Source of the DNA: Nectonema munidae
Lineage: Eukaryota; Nematomorpha; Nectonematoida; Nectonematidae
Direction: 5' to 3'
Length of the DNA: 64,000 bases
Assembly (NCBI GenBank): GCA_030549495.1
Contig: JAUIRK010000976.1
Coordinates: 1 to 64,000, forward strand
Shown here: in pieces, positions 23,170-33,257 of the stretch
How positions within the stretch are numbered: position 1 is the stretch's first letter
Layout of the letters: the number at the start of each line of letters is the position of its first letter
The notes under the pieces: model-generated
What the model was told of the DNA's origin: nothing
What the model saw: the letters and a program-made list of their open reading frames with translations, nothing else
The model's database searches: none
Made by a program: the position numbers and the translations under genes

Positions 23170-26100
23170 ATGTCTTCCGATTTAATAAATTTTGATGATG
23201 ATGATAAGGATGTAGATAAGAGTGATTGCATAAGTATTTCTGTAATTGAACTCTTTGATCCGTTGTTATCAAATGATCTTGAAAAAATAAAATCTACTTC
23301 TACCAATGAACAATGTTATAAAAATCAAGATTTTGAAAAAGCAGTTCCACCATCACCTACTCTCTGCAACTCTCAAGCCTTTATCGCTAGAAAGGATCAT
23401 TTTTTTGGCTCTTCGATGATCGTTCAAGAACTTCCCCAAGATTGCAAGGATATTTATGAATTTAAGCATTCTTGTGACGTGGGTGAAATGTCTAAATACG
23501 TTTTCTTGAATTCAGTTGCGAAGTGTTTTTACTTCTATGACAAAAGTTTTAAGGTTTGTGTAAAGAGGAGGTCTTTTTCTCTGGAAGGGCGTCGTGAGGT
23601 GCAGTCGCCAAGCTATGCTTTTACATGTTGTGGTAATTGCAGCGTAGAACATGTCATACAACAAATTTTATTTTCTCCTTTATTCGTGGACACTGAAGGC
23701 AGGCTGGAGTATTCAAACTTTGTTTTATGCTTGCCTAATACGCTTGAATTCATTCCATGTAGTAAACAGATCTATTGCATAGAAGGGAAATACAATATCT
23801 CCGATTATACCTACGTCCAAACGTGCATTAAGAGAGATGGAGACGTTTTTTTGGATATCATGAATATCTGTGATTGTAATGTCAATGAAACACCTCCTTT
23901 AAATGTCAAGAAGTGTGAGGAGGGCCATGCCTCTCCTCTTCTCTCAAGTTCTCTCTTGAAAGAGTTGGGAATCGATATTAACTATAACAGCTTTGATGTC
24001 AGTGAAACGCTCAGAGTTCAGCTTAGTCATGCTAGCCTTCGCATTTTTTTGGAAACGATGGAGACTTTTCTTTCTTCCTTGAGGAATCACACAATGAGCG
24101 ATAGCAGCATGTACAGTGATTTACAGATAAAACAACCTCCCTTACACCAGTTAGCGACTAACCTGACACAGGTAATAAAAGCACTGCTTAACTCTATGGA
24201 CAACTTGCAGCTTTATTCTCTCCAATCCTCTGTTGCAAACCTTAATTGCCTGTGCGATCCGTGTTACGTATGTGATGAATCCAAGTTATCTGCAGTGCTG
24301 GAAAATTTAAAGAATTCATTGATATCTAATGTAACCGCCTACTGTGAAATGGTTTCCTTGAATATAAAGTTTTTGGCATTTGATGCAAAGCAACCACAAA
24401 AAATTGATATCACGAAAAGTTCTGATAAGCTCAATTTTCGTATAGGCCTCATTCATAAATTGAGTGCCTTCAACTTGGATAGTTATTGTTATTTGTCGAT
24501 AAAAGTTACTCCAAAGTATGCGGGCAAAAGTCTCACAGACCCCGTATTCTTTACTTATAAAGTTGCTGATATTAAAAGTAACTCGTATGCCGACTATAAT
24601 TTTAGATCATTTGAATTCAACGATTTGGAGTTACGGCTGCTCCCACTTCACTCGTATCTGTCATTTAAAATGTACGCCCTTTTCTCCATTGCAAACAACT
24701 TCGAAAAGGACGAAAGCATGCAGTCTTTCCATCACACGGATATCATATCTCTTTCTAATTCGTCCAATTTCAGTGTTTTGGGGTGGAGTCAGTTTCCATT
24801 ATTTGATTCAGAATTGAGATATAGATCGCGCTTTCATTTTCTACCGTTTGTTAGTCCTTTGCTTGAAGCATTGGAACCAGATCACTTGGTTGATGACTGT
24901 GATTTTACATCGCTCGTTTCTGGCCATGAAGCTGTCATCCTTGAACTTGTAATGAATGAAGAAGAAGAAGAAGGTCGCAATTCTCCTCTTTACTATTATC
25001 CTTTGCCACCGCTTGAAGAAAGTAACACCAAAGGATTAAAGTCCAAAGCCTTCGAAGAATTCTCCCCCAAATACCAAGAATACATAGAAGAGGTGATAAC
25101 GAAGGATTTTTTCGCCGAAATGACTCAAGACGAGAAGGATGAAGTTTGGAGTTATCGCTGTGCCATCTCCTCCAAGTTCCCAAACGCCTTGCCCCGCATT
25201 CTGTTGTGCGCACACTCCTGGTCCTGGGTATGCTCTCCCGACATTTTTTCGCTTTTCCTTGGCTGCCGCATCAAACCCCTCGCTACTCTCCCCTTTCTCT
25301 TTCCACACTTTTCTGATTCAAAGGTGCACGCCTTTGCGTGTGATCACATCAAATCCCTTTCTCTCAATGAAGTCCTCTTCTTTGCTCCTTTCCTTATTTT
25401 GTTGCTGAGGTTTAACTCTTTCAAAGATCCACTGCGCAGTCTCTTGCTTTCATTCTCTTGTGCGAGTCTCTCCTTTGCCCACATTGCCTATTGGTTTCTC
25501 AAAGTTTGTTCCTGCGGCTTGCTGTATAAAAATGGATACCTCAAAGTCATCAATCATCTTTTCCACATAAAAGGTGAAGCCTTTAAGAAGTTCATCTTTG
25601 GTCAAAATGTGTTTGTTAAAATAATATCTTCTTTAACACACAAAGTCAAGTCGAAGGATGTCTGCGAGAGGCTTCCGTTTTTGAAGTCCACTTTGATGAA
25701 AGCCAATGACTTCTTTGTTAAAAATAACATGGATATCGTATGCCCCCTCTTTCCCTCTTTGGAAGTCAGTAAAATCAACACAGACTCTTGTCACATTTAT
25801 TCTTCGAAGACTTTGCCAGTGAAGTATTCATTGAATTTGAAGTATGGAAGCAACAAAGAAAAGGAGGTATCTTTTATATATAAGATAGGAGATGACCTTA
25901 GACAAGACTTTTTCGCTCTCAAATTGATCGAGGTGATGGATAAATTCTGGCTGCATAATAACTTTAATTTACAAATTCTTACATACAGCTGCATTCCAGT
26001 AAATAGAAACGAAGGATTGATAGAAGTCATAGGAGATTGCGAAACTTTAAAAAACATCCAACTTAAGTATGGCCTAACAGGTGCATTTAAAAACAGACCA

Positions 26101-27633
26101 ATCGATGAATGGCTTCAAATTCAAAATCCAGAAGAACTTCTTTATAAAAAATCCGTTCAGAATTTTACTCTTAGTTGTGCTGGATGGTGTGTGGCATCTT
26201 ACATTTTAGGGATATCTGATAGACACAACGACAATATTCTGATTAAAAAGTCGGGGCATATTCTGCACATAGACTTTGCCAAAATATTCGGAGATTACGA
26301 ATCCTTTGCCACTGTTAAACGCGATAGAACTGCCTTTGTTCTCACCCCAGATATGGTGTATGTTATTAACGGGGGATGTGAATCTTCCCTCTCGCGATTT
26401 CACTATTTTGTCGATATTTGCTGCCAAGCGTTCAACATTTTGCGAAAAAACTTTAGAACTCTTGTGAACTTGATTGGATCAGTTGCAATGACAGATATTC
26501 CTGGCATACCTTTTGAAGCGGTATCCTTTCTTCGAAAAAGACTACAACTCCATTTGTCTGACAGTGAAGCCTCTTCTTCCTTCACAAAGATGATAAATGA
26601 GAGTCTTTCCTCGCGCTTTCCCCAAATAAATTTTTTTATTCACAGTCTTTTTCAAGCCCATTTGCTACAGAAGCCTCAAATGCCGTTAGCACGCCTCTCA
26701 TTTGCGCCGAACACCATGAGTACTCCATTTCAAGGAAGTGAAAAAATTAGCAAAGTTTCGGTGCTCACAGTCAAGAAGTTTACACATCCTGATAAGTTTT
26801 ATGCATTTGTCTGCAAAATTTTGCGTCAAAATGAAACAATACCAACATGCATCTTCCGAAAGTATGAAGAATTTCAAGAGCTTCAATTAAAGATACACCA
26901 GACATTTCCGTTAGTTAACCTGCTCCACCTCCCAAATCTAAAGTTTAGCATTGGCAGTAGCATTAAAAAAAAGAGTAAAAATGAGAAATGGCAGATTCTA
27001 AATAAAACCAAGTCGCTACTCCAACATTTTGTTGATGCGTTGATTGAGTTAGCGGATGAAGTTTCTCAAAGTTCGCTCATTAAGTCCTTCTTCAGTCCGA
27101 TTTTGCGAGATCAAATCGAAGATGTTGCCCCAGCACCGACACTTCTCTCCTTTCCTTCCAATCCCTACCTCAGCACACCTTCTCATGGATACGAGTTGCC
27201 AAAGGTTAAGGTATCGATTTGCATCGAGTCCCAAAATTCGAATACTGAGCGGTGTACACTGCAAATCATGCTGATGCATTGTAAACACTTTTACAAAAAA
27301 CCTTTCATCTCCACTTCGCCCTCAACCTCATCCACACCCTCTTCTGCTCCACCGGACACTTATATCAAGGTGTATTTATTGCCGGATCCTAGTAAAGAAA
27401 GCAAACGTAAAACCAGCGTTGTTCAAAAGTCCTCTTTTCCGACTTTTAACGAGATGTTTTCGTACTCATATTTAACAACATCCTTGCTACGAAGTAAATT
27501 ACTCAATCTAGTAGCGCTTTCTTTCGAACGATTCAGAGAAAATATCAAACTCGGCAGTGCTTGTATTCCATTAAATTTCCTCTCAGTCAACGAGACTCAT
27601 GTTTCCTGGTATGATTTACATCCTTGTGAATAG
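23170..27633 (+). CDS. class II phosphatidylinositol 3-kinase (PI3K-C2)
   Basis: The 1487-residue protein phosphorylates the 3-position of phosphatidylinositol and PI4P on endosomal and plasma membranes. Domain order is that of class II enzymes: Ras-binding-like domain (about 155-245, YVQTCIKRDGDVFLDI), first C2 (about 423-560), helical PIK domain (about 640-820), lipid kinase (about 885-1150), PX (about 1195-1335) and C-terminal C2 (about 1345-1485). In the kinase, Lys905 precedes GDDLRQD, the catalytic loop is DRHNDNI (1017-1023) and the activation loop has KRDR. The usual DFG is DFA (Asp1035-Phe-Ala1037). The whole coding region is one exon, unusual for this gene in animals, yet it does not look processed: it lacks an A tail and has a splice acceptor just before the ATG. 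AATAAA lies at 27702. Which vertebrate paralogue it matches best was not determined. Confidence 0.95.
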   Translation: MSSDLINFDDDDKDVDKSDCISISVIELFDPLLSNDLEKIKSTSTNEQCYKNQDFEKAVPPSPTLCNSQAFIARKDHFFGSSMIVQELPQDCKDIYEFKHSCDVGEMSKYVFLNSVAKCFYFYDKSFKVCVKRRSFSLEGRREVQSPSYAFTCCGNCSVEHVIQQILFSPLFVDTEGRLEYSNFVLCLPNTLEFIPCSKQIYCIEGKYNISDYTYVQTCIKRDGDVFLDIMNICDCNVNETPPLNVKKCEEGHASPLLSSSLLKELGIDINYNSFDVSETLRVQLSHASLRIFLETMETFLSSLRNHTMSDSSMYSDLQIKQPPLHQLATNLTQVIKALLNSMDNLQLYSLQSSVANLNCLCDPCYVCDESKLSAVLENLKNSLISNVTAYCEMVSLNIKFLAFDAKQPQKIDITKSSDKLNFRIGLIHKLSAFNLDSYCYLSIKVTPKYAGKSLTDPVFFTYKVADIKSNSYADYNFRSFEFNDLELRLLPLHSYLSFKMYALFSIANNFEKDESMQSFHHTDIISLSNSSNFSVLGWSQFPLFDSELRYRSRFHFLPFVSPLLEALEPDHLVDDCDFTSLVSGHEAVILELVMNEEEEEGRNSPLYYYPLPPLEESNTKGLKSKAFEEFSPKYQEYIEEVITKDFFAEMTQDEKDEVWSYRCAISSKFPNALPRILLCAHSWSWVCSPDIFSLFLGCRIKPLATLPFLFPHFSDSKVHAFACDHIKSLSLNEVLFFAPFLILLLRFNSFKDPLRSLLLSFSCASLSFAHIAYWFLKVCSCGLLYKNGYLKVINHLFHIKGEAFKKFIFGQNVFVKIISSLTHKVKSKDVCERLPFLKSTLMKANDFFVKNNMDIVCPLFPSLEVSKINTDSCHIYSSKTLPVKYSLNLKYGSNKEKEVSFIYKIGDDLRQDFFALKLIEVMDKFWLHNNFNLQILTYSCIPVNRNEGLIEVIGDCETLKNIQLKYGLTGAFKNRPIDEWLQIQNPEELLYKKSVQNFTLSCAGWCVASYILGISDRHNDNILIKKSGHILHIDFAKIFGDYESFATVKRDRTAFVLTPDMVYVINGGCESSLSRFHYFVDICCQAFNILRKNFRTLVNLIGSVAMTDIPGIPFEAVSFLRKRLQLHLSDSEASSSFTKMINESLSSRFPQINFFIHSLFQAHLLQKPQMPLARLSFAPNTMSTPFQGSEKISKVSVLTVKKFTHPDKFYAFVCKILRQNETIPTCIFRKYEEFQELQLKIHQTFPLVNLLHLPNLKFSIGSSIKKKSKNEKWQILNKTKSLLQHFVDALIELADEVSQSSLIKSFFSPILRDQIEDVAPAPTLLSFPSNPYLSTPSHGYELPKVKVSICIESQNSNTERCTLQIMLMHCKHFYKKPFISTSPSTSSTPSSAPPDTYIKVYLLPDPSKESKRKTSVVQKSSFPTFNEMFSYSYLTTSLLRSKLLNLVALSFERFRENIKLGSACIPLNFLSVNETHVSWYDLHPCE

Positions 27634-27701
27634 CTGATAATGACATATATTTTTCTCAATAATTGTAATAATATTGCCAATTTTTGTTATAAATTCTTTA
27701 A

Positions 27702-27707
27702 AATAAA
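27702..27707 (+). terminator. polyadenylation signal of the PI3K gene
   Basis: AATAAA, about 70 bases after the stop codon. Confidence 0.6.
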
Positions 27708-27873
27708 TATATTCATTTTGAACAAAAAGACAAGATGATTTTATTATGATTAATTTCGTGGTAACAGTATCACCTTAAAAATATTAATCACACGTTGGGA
27801 AGATAAAATGTAAGACAGCTTTAAAGAATGCTCGAGGCTCTCTGTGTCTTACTATGTCTATATTTTAACGCTT

Positions 27874-28155
27874 TCATTTTCCCAATTTGTCATCTTTATT
27901 TTCTTGCTTTACAAACATGGAAGAACTAGGGGAAACAAAGTGCGACGTTTCCATTGATTCCTTTCCTATAAACAAAATATCATCCATCTGAGCAGTTGAA
28001 AAAGCAACCAAACTAAATGATTCCAGGTAAGTAAGCTCTAACCACCTACATGTTAGTGTAGCTGGATTAAAGCTAAAACGAGTAAACATGGTGTCGAAGT
28101 GTGTCTCCAAGTTCAAACAATTAATGAGATAGCGAAATCTATGGGCCAACAACAT
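27874..28155 (-). CDS. hypothetical protein, 93 residues, unrecognised
   Basis: An ATG-started frame with an in-frame stop just upstream encodes a 93-residue product (MLLAHRFRYLINCLNLETHF... ending KDDKLGK). It has no signal peptide, clear membrane segment or motif I know. Its amino-acid mix is even and not low-complexity, which is why it is listed. It lies convergent to the PI3K gene with AATAAA on the minus strand near 27745. It could also be a chance frame or a last exon. Confidence 0.25.
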   Translation of the reverse strand: MLLAHRFRYLINCLNLETHFDTMFTRFSFNPATLTCRWLELTYLESFSLVAFSTAQMDDILFIGKESMETSHFVSPSSSMFVKQENKDDKLGK

Positions 28156-28469
28156 CGAAGACTTTTAGACCCTGCCATCAAAAACTTCTACTGATGAATT
28201 CTTCACAATTTACTTTAAAAGCTTTTTATGCACTGAAATCTCATTGTTTCGATCTGGATGAGTTGAACCTTCGATTTTTTCTAACTTTTTAACTTGTCAC
28301 CACCTCAAGAAAAGTAAGTTTTACAAGTTTACTCTTGGAGGATGCGAACTTTGATCATTAATCCTTCGTCTGCTTTCTTCAATAGAATTATATATATTTA
28401 TGCCTACGATTTTCATTTCTTGTTACACAATTTTTGTATGCTAATTTTAATATTTGCTTATCTCTAGGT

Positions 28470-28684
28470 CAGAGGTTCCCAACCTTTTTTCACCAAGTAC
28501 CCCTTGGAAATTTTTAGCCTTAGACGAACCCCTAATAATTTTTTTAGTTTTTTATCTTGATTTTTCAAACTAATATATCAGTTAAAAATTAAAAAAAAAC
28601 TTTTCAGATACCTTTACAAAGTACCCCTTGAAAAAAGTGAAACGAACCCCCAATGGTTCGCGAACCCCAGGTTGGGAACCCCTG
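28470..28684. mobile_element. hAT-type MITE, 215 bp, perfect 8-bp duplication
   Basis: Ends are CAGAGGTTCCCAACCT and AGGTTGGGAACCCCTG, inverted copies with one or two mismatches. CTCTAGGT flanks both sides (28462-28469 and 28685-28692). The inside has ACCCCTTG-type words repeated in both halves. No coding sequence. Confidence 0.9.
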
Positions 28685-28776
28685 CTCTAGGTGAATTAGT
28701 CGTCCCCCACTCATGTTGTAATTTTTATATTGAAAGAAAATAAGTTCGAATGCCAGCATATTTTATTATTTGACGC

Positions 28777-28907
28777 TTAACCCGTTAACGACCCGAATAA
28801 TGAGGCGATATCTAATGTAAAGCAGAAGATTTGTATTAAAGAGCATTGATAAACGCAGACGATTTTATTTTTATAAAGTCGACTCTGGCCGTTAACAACT
28901 GTGTTAA
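28777..28907. repeat. piggyBac-type MITE, copy 3
   Basis: TTAACCCGTTAACGACC at the left and GGCCGTTAACAACTGTGTTAA at the right. Interior ATCTAATGTAAAGCAGAAGA and AAAGAGCATTGATAAA match copy 2 in inverted orientation. Confidence 0.7.
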
Positions 28908-29163
28908 AACAACATGCTCTCTCTTAAAAACTTCAGTTCTCAATTCCCTGACCAATCAACTTCATTGTATCATCGTCCATAGATAATATGACATTAAATT
29001 TTCTAACTTCGCTCGTATTAAAGTCGCTATTAACTCACTTCTAAAAAAATTTACTACCACACTGTGAAAATGTTTTTATAACGCTAAAACTTTGAATATT
29101 TCTCACTTCTTTAAATAAGTTTTTATTTTCTTTCAGAATAACTGTGTGATATGTATTGAATAA

Positions 29164-30336
29164 ATGTCTGATTGTGAAGAATCAAGCCTTGGCTATATAC
29201 TTTCTGATGATGCGCAGGCTGAAGAAGATTTCTCCAAATCCTTGAACACTAAGTTTGAGAGAAGAATCAAGACGCTTTTGAATCTGCATCACGAAATAGG
29301 CAAGATAGAGGCTGAGTACCACGCCGAAGCTCAGAAGCTTGAAGCCAGGTTCGCTGCGAAAATGCAGCCATTGTTTTCGCGCTGCGCAAAAATAATCAAT
29401 GGCTCAACAGAGCCTACACTACAAGAATACTCAACTATCGAAAGTTTGGAAAATGAAGAGTTTATGCAATTTTTTAATGGCGGTAAATTCGATGAACTTC
29501 GAACAAATTGTCTGAATATTTCGGGCATTCCTCAGTACTGGCTTCTTGTGTTTGCACAATCACGCCACGTTATGAGCAATATCCAAGAAAACGACATTGC
29601 TGTGCTGCGGCATCTAGTCAATATCAAGGTTAGGATGCTTGAAGAACCTTTGGCCTATTACTTAGAATTTTACTTTGAAGAAAATGACTACTTTGAAGAC
29701 AGCGTTCTAACGAAATACTTTGAATTCAGTTGTAATGTCAAAGACAATAATCTCTTGACGTATTTCAATGGGCCGGAAGTGATAAAGTGCCTTGGCTGTG
29801 CCATTCATTGGAAAAGTGCGGCTAAAAACATAACACAGAGAGAAATCAAAGTTCATCAGAGGCATAAGTACGATTCAAAAACTCGAATCGTCACCAAGTC
29901 CATCAAAATAAAGTCCTTCTTCAATTTCTTCGATAGCATCGAAGTTTCTGATGTAAATACCCTTTCTGACAGCGATTCTACTCAAAAATCCACGCTCTAC
30001 CAAGATTTAATCTCTGATTTAGAGTTGGGGAATTATCTACGCGAACGAATTGTGCCAAAGTCTATTTACTTTTACCTGGGTCTTTTCACTGATGAACAAG
30101 ACAGTGATGATGAAGAAGAAGAAGAAGATGAAGAAGAAGAAAGCAGCGATGGTGAAGAAGAGGACGATGATGATAATGGAAATGATAATAGTAATCCCAG
30201 TGATCAAGGAAATTCTAATCTTGAAGAAGATAATGGTGGCGATTTTTCAGCTGATCAAAGTTTAAGAGCTCAGCTAAATGCCATATCAGAAGATCTAGAA
30301 CAAAGATCTCCAGATTTGATTTATAAAAATGTTTGA
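29164..30336 (+). CDS. nucleosome assembly protein 1 (NAP1) family histone chaperone
   Basis: The 390-residue protein binds H2A-H2B and H3-H4, assists nucleosome assembly and shuttles histones to the nucleus. The N-terminal dimerisation helix is visible as the heptad-rich stretch RIKTLLNLHHEIGKIEAEYH and following (about 33-75). The NAP core has GIPQYWLLVFAQS, then MLEEPLAYYLEFYF and FEDSVLTKYFEF, the (I)HWK motif (residues 217-219), and SFFNFFDS (about 250). A long acidic tail (about 311-345) follows, as in NAP1L1/NAP1L4. Length is normal for the family. The coding region is a single exon, preceded by a splice acceptor (TTTCTTTCAG, ends 29138) in the 5' UTR. No processed-copy features were seen. 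Confidence 0.93.
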   Translation: MSDCEESSLGYILSDDAQAEEDFSKSLNTKFERRIKTLLNLHHEIGKIEAEYHAEAQKLEARFAAKMQPLFSRCAKIINGSTEPTLQEYSTIESLENEEFMQFFNGGKFDELRTNCLNISGIPQYWLLVFAQSRHVMSNIQENDIAVLRHLVNIKVRMLEEPLAYYLEFYFEENDYFEDSVLTKYFEFSCNVKDNNLLTYFNGPEVIKCLGCAIHWKSAAKNITQREIKVHQRHKYDSKTRIVTKSIKIKSFFNFFDSIEVSDVNTLSDSDSTQKSTLYQDLISDLELGNYLRERIVPKSIYFYLGLFTDEQDSDDEEEEEDEEEESSDGEEEDDDDNGNDNSNPSDQGNSNLEEDNGGDFSADQSLRAQLNAISEDLEQRSPDLIYKNV

Positions 30337-32372
30337 CGCATCTCAAGAAACAAAAGATATGCATTGTATTTTTTACAACAAATTTATTTCCTTTTCCTTA
30401 TAAAGAGTTTAAATTTAATTTCGTTTGTATTTAGAGATAGTAAAGCGAGTCGTTTTAATTTTATCAAATATCGATATGATAAATATTTATTAGATGAGGC
30501 GAGCATAGCGGTCAGTCGTCAGCACCCTCACCTCCTATCCATCTCTTGGGAAATTTTGTCTTGGCGTTTCGACACAACGAGGGCAAAGTGCGCTGACGCT
30601 CTAGCTCAAAATTGAAGTCATGCTTCTGATATTTTCACGTAACTGCGATATTATTGTATCTTTAACATGTTTAAGAGCACAGTTTGATCAATGGTTCTGT
30701 GCTGAATAGTAGTTCCAACGAGACCTTTTCAAGAAAGCTAAGTCCATACTGCCACCAGTAGCCTTATTGACTCATGATAATAATGAAATCTCTTGGTTAT
30801 AGGGATGGGATAGATGTGCCATATTGTGCATATCTAATGATAATACACCAAATATAAGTTTACGGTCGCCGGAAAATGTAGAATGCAGAAAAGCGCCAAC
30901 ACATTATTAGTGAGACAGAGTTTAGTGATTTAATAAGAAAACTTGATTCGCTCAAGGGGAAAAAGGGAGCTCTTAGATCGCGCTTAAGGAAGGAAAAAAG
31001 GCTTCTGCTGCTTCATTTCTTGAAAGACACGAAGTTACGAATATACAACGCAATCAGTGATGCCACTTTATGGAAAAAGTTGCTAAATTTTTTACCACTT
31101 TTTTAGAAAAAAACATAATTTTTCTAATCTTGAAAAAGATGACTTTTTAATTTTCAGAATTGGGGGGGGGGGCGTGAGTTTCTCAGCTTCGATAACAGAA
31201 GGTTATTATCGCTACAAAGTATCCATTTATCTTCTTTGCTCATATTTTTACATGAACGGTGTATGTGCGTTTATGATGAAAACACTCAACTGAAGATGTT
31301 TTATGAAAAATGGGATTAAAACTTCATACAGTTGAATGGGAAGAAGAAAAATTTTTAAATTTTGGAAAAAGTTCATCAATTTCAAAATAGTGTTAAGAAA
31401 ACTAGTCGGTAACGTTTGTTCAAAAAGTATCGTGTCACTCACCTTATTTATAACGTTTGTTTAAAACAGTCCTATTAGAACTAAACTTAGAAATCTAAAC
31501 TTGGATCTAAATACTTTAAAAAGTATATTGATTGTCAAGTGTGGTTTGAAAAATTGCAATAAAATTTGTTATGAATGTCAATTGACTTCTGAGAAGTTAT
31601 TGCAAAAATTGGTAGTGCAACAGCATATTAAAATTCGTATCTGCATCTTCTAGTGAAGTTTGTTTCTAATTTTAGCTACTTTTTAGCAATATTTTTTTAA
31701 AATTAGCTACTTTTATCTTTGAGATCTGGTAATCCTGATTATTCAAAATAACTTGAAAATGAGACTGTAAAAGAAATGAAATTCTGCTGTTTCGTTATAA
31801 GTAAAGGTGGTGAGACTACTTCCTATGTCGGTATAAAGTAAATCAAGCGCCCATCCTCGATCAAAAGAGCTGAGAAGAGGCGTAGATGATCGCGTCCACG
31901 ACCGACTACTGCTTTGTCCAACGCCTCACAAATCCAATAGATCTACTCGTCTTACTTTTCTTGTTGATGCCTTTGCTGATATTTTAATTAAAATTTCGTT
32001 TCACATCAAAACTCCTCCACTCATGTGAAATGGCGAAGAGTGTAAGTAGTGGTGTGTGTGTGTACGAGACGAAAGAATACTACTCTACTTGCTATGCTGC
32101 TATAATCGTGCAAAGCATGTAAAATGCTATTTTAATTATTTCGCAATTTGTTTGTATGATCTCTCTTCGTCTCACGTTGTGGTAAGCTCAACAGTCCTCT
32201 TTTTCAGTGCAGCCACCATGTCCACAAGGTTGTATCGAATAAAATGAGATCCGTCTATTTACTTAGCATAGTAAACCTGAATCTGAGGCCAACATTCACA
32301 CTTACACAACAAGTACACTCAAACCCAAGAAACATCTTTACTAGGCACCCTTTTTCTAAGTTAGGTTTGGAC
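30337..32372. other. unassigned region right of the NAP gene
   Basis: No confident gene. 30900-31110 (+) could encode KRQHIISETEFSDLIRKLD, then SLKGKKGALRSRLRKEKR and LLLLHFLKDTKLRIYNAI behind an acceptor-like AATGCAG; this basic, helical stretch may be an orphan exon. A run of ten G lies near 31156-31167. At 32210-32246 a Kozak-like CCACCATG follows a TTTTTCAG acceptor but gives only nine codons. Confidence 0.25.
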
Positions 32373-33093
32373 TAGAGCTTCTGATTTCTCGATAAAATTT
32401 AATTCTCGAGAAACGAGAAAAAAAATAAATGGTTCTCGAGACTCGAGAAAAGTTTCGAGAAGTTAAAAAATTTTATTTATTTTGTTTTATTACTAAAATA
32501 ACTTTTTAAAAAAACAAGAGCATTTAAAGTTTCGTTTTTCAAACTCAATCGTTTTGGAGATAAAGTATTTGATACATTTGAGAAGATTCTTTCGCAATGA
32601 CAAGAAGTTGGTTGGATGCATAAAAGAGAATTTTTTAACAATTGCATCGATTCTGATAAATCAAAATTTTTGTTTTGTTTGAACATCTGTAGTTCTTCTT
32701 CTATTGTACTAACTTTTTCTACTTTTTTTTATCATACATGAATTCTTTAATTTCTCTATTTAAACTTTGAGTTAGAGATTCTTCTTCAAACTCATCAACA
32801 GATTGAACTTGAATTTGCCTTTCTTGTATAACAGTTCCATGCTCCGAATAATAAGAAATAGCAAAAATATTTTTTGCACATTCTAAAATTTCTTCAAAAT
32901 TTGAATATTCAAAAGTTGATCGTGCATTACACATAATTATTTATTTTTTATTAATATTTATTCAAAATTTAACGTGTTTTCTGTAATAAAAATTTTTTAA
33001 AATTCTTGAGTCTCGACAAAAATTTCGCGAGAATCAAGAAATTCTAAAATTCTCGAGAATTGAGACTCGAGAAATCTCGAGGCAGAAGCTCTA
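32373..33093 (-). mobile_element. hAT derivative, 721 bp, copy 1, perfect 8-bp duplication
   Basis: Terminal repeats TAGAGCTTCTG and CAGAAGCTCTA are exact inverses, and GTTTGGAC stands on both sides (32365-32372 and 33094-33101). Subterminal regions are full of CTCGAG palindromes. On the minus strand are two remnants of transposase: an N-terminal-side piece with FEEILECAKNIF and SLNREIKEFMYDKK (32719-32934), and the C-terminal dimerisation part with IQPTSCHCERIFSNVSN and TLSPKRLSLKNETLNALVFL (32477-32686). It is an internally deleted, non-autonomous copy. Confidence 0.88.
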
Positions 33094-33257
33094 GTTTGGA
33101 CCAAATTTAATTTGTAATGAGAATGGCAAAGTTCATCTCCTTATACATTTTATAAGATGGATGGTAGCGCAGCCATTGTTAGTTGACAAAATAAATTTTT
33201 CTTTCTTTCTCCTTTTTTCATCACTTGTGACAAGAATAATTCTTTTCAAAACATCTA

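Noticed and set aside
24518-27288. Several 60-99-residue frames on both strands within the PI3K gene
   Set aside because: Shadows of the 1487-codon kinase frame without independent features.
32210-32246. CCACCATG after a splice acceptor, as a first coding exon
   Set aside because: Only nine codons before a stop and no following exon found.
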